A stretch of 64,000 nt of DNA, from assembly GCF_014042015.1 (NCBI RefSeq), contig NZ_CP059493.1, forward strand, positions 2,914,001-2,978,000. Direction: 5' to 3'. The stretch is from Actinotalea sp. JY-7876. Lineage in GTDB: Bacteria; Actinomycetota; Actinomycetes; Actinomycetales; Cellulomonadaceae. The notes under the pieces were generated by a model. That model worked only from the letters and a program-made list of their open reading frames with translations, ran no database searches and was not told the origin of the DNA. Below are positions 59,194 through 64,000 of the stretch, piece by piece (position 1 is the stretch's first letter; the number at the start of each line of letters is the position of its first letter). The translations under genes were made by a program, and so were the position numbers.

Positions 59194-61608
59194 TCACTCG
59201 ACGACGCCGTGGCCCGCGCTCACCGTGCTCCGCGCCACCCGCCGGGCCTCCCGCCGCGCGCTGCGGCGGGACGCCCGCTCCGCCGCGCGGCGGGCACGCA
59301 GGGACGACGTCGAGTACCTGGCGCGCAGCCGCCTGCCGCCCGGGACGGCGGCGTGCATGGCGCGCACCGCGGCGTCGACCTGGGCCCAGTAGGCCTCGAC
59401 CTGCTGCGGCGTGGGGTCCCCGGGACCGAAGACCATCGCGTCCGCGCCCGCCGCGAGCCCCGCGACGGGCGCACCGACGCCCGCGGCGTGCCGGCCGTGC
59501 GCCGAGGCGGGCGGCCCGGGCCGGGCCGCGCGCTTCCTGGCCCTGCGGCCCGCCGGCGCCCCGGCCGCGAAGGCCTCGGCCAGGTGCACGGCGGTCTCGC
59601 GGCGGGTGGCGAGCGGCGGTGGCGGGACCCGCAGGTCCCGGGCCTCGTCCAGGACCTCCTCCCAGCCCCCGACGACGCGGTCGACGGGGACGCCCTCGGC
59701 GCGGCGCCGCCTGCGCCGTCGCCCCTTGGCCACGGCGATCACGACGAACGGGGCCAGGAGGAGCAGCAGCGGCCCCAGGACCGCGACGGCCAGCAGTGCG
59801 ACGGCGCGCCAGGCCGCCGGCACCACCGGCGGGGTGGGCGGCGTGTCCGTCTGGGGCTGCTCGGTGTCGTCGTCGGGCGGCGTGACCGGGTCCTGCGGCG
59901 GTGGGGGCGGCTGCACGACCTGGGGCTGGGGCTCGGCCACCTCGTCGGGCGTGTCCTCGCGCGGCGTCTTCGACTCGTCCGGTGTCGGGTAGAACGGCAC
60001 CCAGCCGTGGCCGGAGAACGAGATCTCGACCCAGGCGTGGATGTCGTCGCCGGTCAGGGTGATCTCCTCCGCGCCCTCCTGGTCCTCGTCCGGCAGGAAG
60101 CCGAGGACCACGCGTGCGGGCAGGCCCATCTCGCGAGCCATGAGCGCCATCGCGGACGCGTACTGCTCGCTGTCGCCGACGATGAGCTCGTCCGTGAGCA
60201 GGGTCGTGAGCCGGTTGGCGCCGTGCCCGGACAGCGACGGGTAGTCACCGGCCTCGGTGATGCCGTGGCTGAACCACCCCCGCTCGACGAGTCCCTGCTC
60301 GAGCGTGCGCGCGATGAGCACGGGCGAGGTCGCCGTCCCCGCGATGTCGCCCGCGAACAGCGGCACCGCCTCCGGGACCGCCTGCGGCTCGGGCAGGCGC
60401 ACCGGGCTCACGGTCGCGGTGCCGATCTCGTCGTCGTCGGGCACCGGCGGCACGACGACCCGGGCGGTCCAGCGCGTGCCCTCGGGGACCCCGTCCGCCA
60501 GCACCGCCGTGCCCGTCGCGTCGTTGTAGCGCAGGTCGCCGGACAGCTCGAGCGCGTCGGACCCGGCGAAGTCGAAGCGCTGCGAGTAGCCGACGGTGGG
60601 CAGCCAGACCGACGGCAGGCGGTGCACCTCGACCTCGACCTCGACCTCCTCGCCGCGCACCGAGGTCTGGATCGTCTCGCCCACGCGGCGGAACTGGCCC
60701 GAGCCCTCCGCCGTCTCGGAGCCGGCCACGTTCCAGACCACGCCGTCGAAGGCGTCCATGGTCGCGAGCCGCACGGGCGTGCCCTCGGGCAGGCCCCGCA
60801 CCGTGAGCAGGTCCGTGTCCTGCCACTCCTTGATGTACTGCCGGAAGCCCGAGAGCGGGCTGGCGTGGTCCTTGGGGTCGAAGGGCGGCACGAGCTCGTC
60901 GCGCAGCACGAAGCGTGCGCGGTCGGTGCCCAGGACGGGCCCGGCGACCGCGCCGCTCGTGGCCACGACCGCGGCCATGACGAGCAGGGAGACGACCCGG
61001 CGCGGGGCGAGCGTCCCGCGGCGCCAGGCGACCCAGGGGCCGAGCAGCGCGACGAGGACCAGCCCGGCGGCGACCGGCTGCACCGTCACCTTGGTGCCGA
61101 GCAGGACCGACAGGGCCAGGACGACCAGCGGCACGACGGCGGCCCACGCGCCACGGCGCGGCGAGGCACGGCGGGCCAGGCTCACGCCGAGCGCCGTGGC
61201 ACCGAAGCCCAGCAGGTAGGGCGCCACGAGGAGGTTGCCGCTGCCGCCCAGGGACGGGTCGAGCGTGAGGACCTGCTTCCACACCGTCACGGCCCCGCTG
61301 AGCAGGAGCACGAGCGACCTCGGGGACGGCACGACGCCGAGCCACGCGGTCGTGGGCGCCGCGAGCGCCGCGCCGGCGAGCAGGTACGCCACGATCATGG
61401 CGCCGGCCGTGAGCATGGTGCCCCAGCGGCGGCGCGCGGCGAGCAGCGCGATGCCGCCGCCGAGCAGGACCCCTCCGACGACCGGCGGCAGCGCGGCGCG
61501 CAGGCCGTAGACGGGCACGAGCGGCAGCAGCGCGAGCGCGGTCGCCGCCATGAGCACGAGCGCGTCGACCAGCGCGCGCCGGCCCGAGGACTGCTGCTCC
61601 GGGTTCAT
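59194..61608 (-). CDS. TgpA-like membrane transglutaminase-domain protein
   Basis: An 804-residue protein. About eight N-terminal helices are followed by an extracellular transglutaminase-like domain (GDSEQYASAMALMAREMGLPA near residue 480; HAWVEISFSGHGW; PTPDES). A Pro-rich stretch, a further helix (AVALLAVAVLGPLLLLLAPF) and a cytoplasmic Arg-rich tail follow. The nucleophile position is Ser480 instead of the expected Cys (codon AGC), while the His and Asp regions are kept, so it may not be an active transglutaminase. ATG 61608 overlaps the DUF58 stop. It is last in the MoxR-DUF58-TgpA cluster. Confidence 0.9.
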   Translation of the reverse strand: MNPEQQSSGRRALVDALVLMAATALALLPLVPVYGLRAALPPVVGGVLLGGGIALLAARRRWGTMLTAGAMIVAYLLAGAALAAPTTAWLGVVPSPRSLVLLLSGAVTVWKQVLTLDPSLGGSGNLLVAPYLLGFGATALGVSLARRASPRRGAWAAVVPLVVLALSVLLGTKVTVQPVAAGLVLVALLGPWVAWRRGTLAPRRVVSLLVMAAVVATSGAVAGPVLGTDRARFVLRDELVPPFDPKDHASPLSGFRQYIKEWQDTDLLTVRGLPEGTPVRLATMDAFDGVVWNVAGSETAEGSGQFRRVGETIQTSVRGEEVEVEVEVHRLPSVWLPTVGYSQRFDFAGSDALELSGDLRYNDATGTAVLADGVPEGTRWTARVVVPPVPDDDEIGTATVSPVRLPEPQAVPEAVPLFAGDIAGTATSPVLIARTLEQGLVERGWFSHGITEAGDYPSLSGHGANRLTTLLTDELIVGDSEQYASAMALMAREMGLPARVVLGFLPDEDQEGAEEITLTGDDIHAWVEISFSGHGWVPFYPTPDESKTPREDTPDEVAEPQPQVVQPPPPPQDPVTPPDDDTEQPQTDTPPTPPVVPAAWRAVALLAVAVLGPLLLLLAPFVVIAVAKGRRRRRRRAEGVPVDRVVGGWEEVLDEARDLRVPPPPLATRRETAVHLAEAFAAGAPAGRRARKRAARPGPPASAHGRHAAGVGAPVAGLAAGADAMVFGPGDPTPQQVEAYWAQVDAAVRAMHAAVPGGRRLRARYSTSSLRARRAAERASRRSARREARRVARSTVSAGHGVVE

Positions 61609-62795
61609 CCGGCCACCACCCGGCGGAGCACGCGCGGCAGGTCGGCCAGGGACCCGAGCTGCGCGAGCGACAGCACGCCGTGCGTCGCCACCTCCACCTC
61701 GCCGCCCGCGGTGCACGACAGCACGAGGGTGCGGATGCCGACGGGGACCTGCCGGGCCGCGGCCCGCAGGTCGCTGCGGCCGGGCACGGAACCCGTCACC
61801 AGGATCGCGACGGACGCGTCTGCCGCCTCCCGCGCCACCCACTGCGCGAGACGGTCGGTGGGGCGGCCGTCGGCGGCGGCCTCGAGGCCCGCGCAGTCGT
61901 CGAGGAGCCGCGGCGGGTTCTCCGTGCGCAGCCTGCCCTCGCCGGCCAGGACCGTGAGGTCCCGCTCGTCGCGCAGCGCCTGGACGCCGATGGACGCGGC
62001 GGCCGCGACGGCGAGCTCGAACTCGTCGGCGCTCGCGTAGTCGTCCGTCGACGTCGACAGCGCGATCGCCGTGTGCGTGCGCCGCGTGTCCTCGAACTGG
62101 CGCACCATGAGCTCGCCGATGCGGGCCGACGTCTTCCAGTGGATGTGGCGGCGGTCGTCGCCCGGCACGTAGTCCCGCAGCGCGTGGAACGACATGTCGG
62201 AGTCGGACACGACGCGCGTCGCCTGGCCCTCGAGGTCGCGCAGCACGCCCGACGCGGCGCCCGCGAGCGAGACGAGCTCCGGGTGGACGTACAGGTCGAC
62301 GGGGTCCGTCCAGCGCACGCGGCGCCGCAGGAGCCCGAGGGGGTCGCCGCGCACCGAGCGCACCGGACCGACCACGACCACGGCGCGGCGGGTCGTCGGG
62401 ATCGCGAACACGTCCTCGTGCTCCCCGCCCGGGCCGAGGGACGGCAGGTGGAAGTCCGCGGAGCCCTTGCCCACCGGCAGCTCGATCTGGGCGGGCAGCA
62501 GGCGGCGACGGGACGTGTTGCGCACCACGAGGCGTCCGACGGCGCGCTGCCCGACGGTCACGCGGTTGTCCGAGAGGTCCAGGTCCACCTCGTACGTCGA
62601 GCGACCGAGGGTGAGCAGCACCGAGACCGCGACCGCACCGCCGAGCGCCGTGGCCACCACCGTGAGCTCGACCCAGCCCAGCCACCAGCCCCCGGCCCCC
62701 AGCACGACGGCGCACGCGAGCGCCGCCCAGCCCAGGGGGGAGACGGGGTGCAGGACGCGGGCGACGGCGCGCCCGGCGGCTCGGAGCAGGTTCAC
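61605..62795 (-). CDS. DUF58 domain membrane protein
   Basis: A 396-residue protein with two N-terminal helices (about residues 22-62) and the DUF58 von Willebrand factor A-like fold (GDDRRHIHWKTSARIGELMVRQFEDTR is its hallmark). These proteins are encoded with MoxR ATPases across bacteria and are thought to be chaperoned by them; the precise function is unknown. GTG 62795 starts one base after the MoxR stop, and the stop overlaps the TgpA-like gene. Confidence 0.92.
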   Translation of the reverse strand: MNLLRAAGRAVARVLHPVSPLGWAALACAVVLGAGGWWLGWVELTVVATALGGAVAVSVLLTLGRSTYEVDLDLSDNRVTVGQRAVGRLVVRNTSRRRLLPAQIELPVGKGSADFHLPSLGPGGEHEDVFAIPTTRRAVVVVGPVRSVRGDPLGLLRRRVRWTDPVDLYVHPELVSLAGAASGVLRDLEGQATRVVSDSDMSFHALRDYVPGDDRRHIHWKTSARIGELMVRQFEDTRRTHTAIALSTSTDDYASADEFELAVAAAASIGVQALRDERDLTVLAGEGRLRTENPPRLLDDCAGLEAAADGRPTDRLAQWVAREAADASVAILVTGSVPGRSDLRAAARQVPVGIRTLVLSCTAGGEVEVATHGVLSLAQLGSLADLPRVLRRVVAG

Positions 62796-62796
62796 G

Positions 62797-63762
62797 TCAG
62801 ACCCGCGCCGCCGGCGGTGCCGTCTCGGCGAGGACGCGGGCGACGACCTGCGTCGCGGTCACGCCCGAGAACTCGGCCTCGGTGTCGAGGATGATGCGGT
62901 GCGCCAGGACCGGGTCGACCAGGAGCTTGATGTCGTCCGGGATGATGTACCCCCGCCCCTGCGAGGCGGCCCAGACCTTGCCGCAGCGCACGAGCGCCAG
63001 GGCGCCACGCATGCTCGCGCCGAGCGACGTCTGCGCGTCGTCACGCGTGGCCTGCACCAGGCGCGCCACGTAGTCGAGCACCGCGGCGTCCGCGTGCACC
63101 GTGGACGCGAGCTGCGCCATCTCGGCGACGGCGTTCGTCGTGATCTTCGCGGTCAGGTGGGCGGTGCGGTCCCGCTCGGCCGAGCCGGCGAGGATCTGCA
63201 CGGTCGAGTCGTGGTCCGGGTAGCCGAGCGACGTCTTCATGAGGAACCGGTCGAGCTGGGCCTCCGGCAGGCGGTAGGTCCCCGCCTGCTCGATGGGGTT
63301 CTGCGTCGCGATCACCATGAACGGCCGGCCGACCGGGTGGGAGACCTTGTCGACCGTGACCTTGGACTCCTCCATGACCTCCAGGAGCGCGGACTGCGTC
63401 TTGGGCGAGGCGCGGTTGATCTCGTCCGCGAGGACGACGGAGGCGAACACCGGACCCTGGTGGAACTCGAAGCGGTGGGTGTTCTGGTCGTAGATCGTCA
63501 CGCCCGTGACGTCGGAGGGCAGCAGGTCCGGCGTGAACTGGATCCGGCTGTGCGTGCCCTGGACCGTCGCCGCGATCGCCTTGGCGAGGGAGGTCTTGCC
63601 GGTGCCGGGGGCGTCCTCCAGCAGGAGGTGCCCCTCGGCGAGCATGCAGGTCAGCGCGAGCCGGACCACCTGGTCCTTGCCCAGGAGCGCCTGTCCCACG
63701 TTCGCGACGAGCGCGTCGAAGGTCTCGGCGAACCAGGCGCTCTGCTCAGGGCTCATCGTCAC
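62797..63762 (-). CDS. MoxR-family AAA ATPase
   Basis: A 321-residue AAA ATPase. Walker A is APGTGKT at residues 51-57, Walker B VLADEINRASPKTQSALLE, and sensor 1 VIATQNPIEQAGTYRLPEAQLDRF; the C-terminal lid domain follows. MoxR proteins assist maturation of von Willebrand-type partners such as the adjacent DUF58 protein. GTG 63762 has GAGGAGA seven bases upstream; ATG two codons later is an alternative. It follows the gene cut by the window edge. Confidence 0.95.
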   Translation of the reverse strand: MTMSPEQSAWFAETFDALVANVGQALLGKDQVVRLALTCMLAEGHLLLEDAPGTGKTSLAKAIAATVQGTHSRIQFTPDLLPSDVTGVTIYDQNTHRFEFHQGPVFASVVLADEINRASPKTQSALLEVMEESKVTVDKVSHPVGRPFMVIATQNPIEQAGTYRLPEAQLDRFLMKTSLGYPDHDSTVQILAGSAERDRTAHLTAKITTNAVAEMAQLASTVHADAAVLDYVARLVQATRDDAQTSLGASMRGALALVRCGKVWAASQGRGYIIPDDIKLLVDPVLAHRIILDTEAEFSGVTATQVVARVLAETAPPAARV

Positions 63763-63813
63763 GTGCGTGTCTCCTCGGGTGGTGCGGGGGTGGTCAGGGC
63801 GAGCGGGCGGGCG

Positions 63814-64000
63814 TCAGCCGCCGCCCTGGTCGGGGGGCGGCGGCGGTGCCGGGTCGACGTCCTTCTCCATGAACAGCACGCCGGGGCTGGAGCCGCGGCC
63901 GTTGCTGGCGCGGACCTCCACCTCGATCCGGCCGCCGCGGTCGCGGATCTGCCCGGGCAGGTTCAGCGGACCGAAGGTGGTCCCCGCACCCGCGTCGGTC
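63814..64000 (-). CDS. C-terminal end of a protein cut by the window edge, possibly fibronectin type III or Ig-like
   Basis: Only the last 62 codons are in the window. They read TDAGAGTTFGPLNLPGQI, then a beta-strand-like RIEVEVRASNGRGSS, and end in a Pro/Gly-rich tail (DPAPPPPPDQGGG). The VEVRASNGRG pattern is common in fibronectin type III or Ig-like folds. Its 3' end is 51 bases before MoxR on the same strand, so it is probably the first gene of that cluster. Full domain content cannot be seen. Confidence 0.6.
   Translation of the reverse strand, partial: TDAGAGTTFGPLNLPGQIRDRGGRIEVEVRASNGRGSSPGVLFMEKDVDPAPPPPPDQGGG

Overview
The window is a stretch of a very GC-rich actinobacterial chromosome. 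Gene content fits Micrococcales, and Cellulomonas or a close relative is the best guess: GTG and TTG starts, rpmG next to hadA/hadB-like genes, DUF222-HNH genes, an ESX-like secretion locus and a MoxR-DUF58-transglutaminase cluster. The taxon is inferred from gene order and protein character; no search was run. No rRNA, CRISPR array, insertion sequence or prophage was seen.

1-17.3 kb, minus strand: the core translation and transcription cluster. In the direction of transcription it reads tRNA-Trp, secE, nusG, rplK, rplA | rplJ, rplL | rpoB, rpoC | rpsL, rpsG, fusA, tuf | rpsJ. The bars mark strong hairpins (after rplA, rplL, rpoC and tuf), which split it into units. Several starts were corrected using ribosome-binding sites: TTG for rpoB and rpoC, GTG for fusA and secE.

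17.5-31.9 kb: accessory and housekeeping genes. They include a class I aminotransferase; a tightly overlapped operon of an ABC exporter with a NarL-type two-component system; an adenosine-deaminase-like protein; a membrane protein with a YtrA-type GntR regulator behind a 26-bp palindrome; and a DUF222-HNH gene behind a perfect LexA (SOS) box. Then come murB, two MFS paralogues and a divergent LacI regulator with its own palindrome.

31.9-39.97 kb: hadB-like, hadA-like and rpmG, with tRNA-Met, tRNA-Thr, a YajQ-family gene, tRNA-Tyr and htpX. After these lie a polar amino-acid ABC transporter (binding protein, permease, ATPase), an FprA-type ferredoxin-NADP reductase and a RarD-type permease.

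39.95-57.1 kb: a type VII (ESX-like) secretion locus built from divergent blocks. Minus: eccD1, eccB, mycP1 and an RDD-FHA protein. Plus: two WXG100 proteins, a WXG-like protein with a proline-rich tail, a second divergent mycosin and a 509-residue glycine-rich protein. Minus: eccD2 and a zinc-ribbon/RDD/FHA protein. Plus: a three-ATPase EccC. No EccE or EccA was recognised. The doubled mycosin, EccD and FHA-RDD components, together with the glycine-rich protein, are the most unusual part of the window.

57.2-64 kb: a second ABC transporter (plus) converges on a minus-strand cluster: a gene cut by the window edge, MoxR ATPase, DUF58 protein, and a TgpA-like membrane transglutaminase with Ser where the catalytic Cys is expected.
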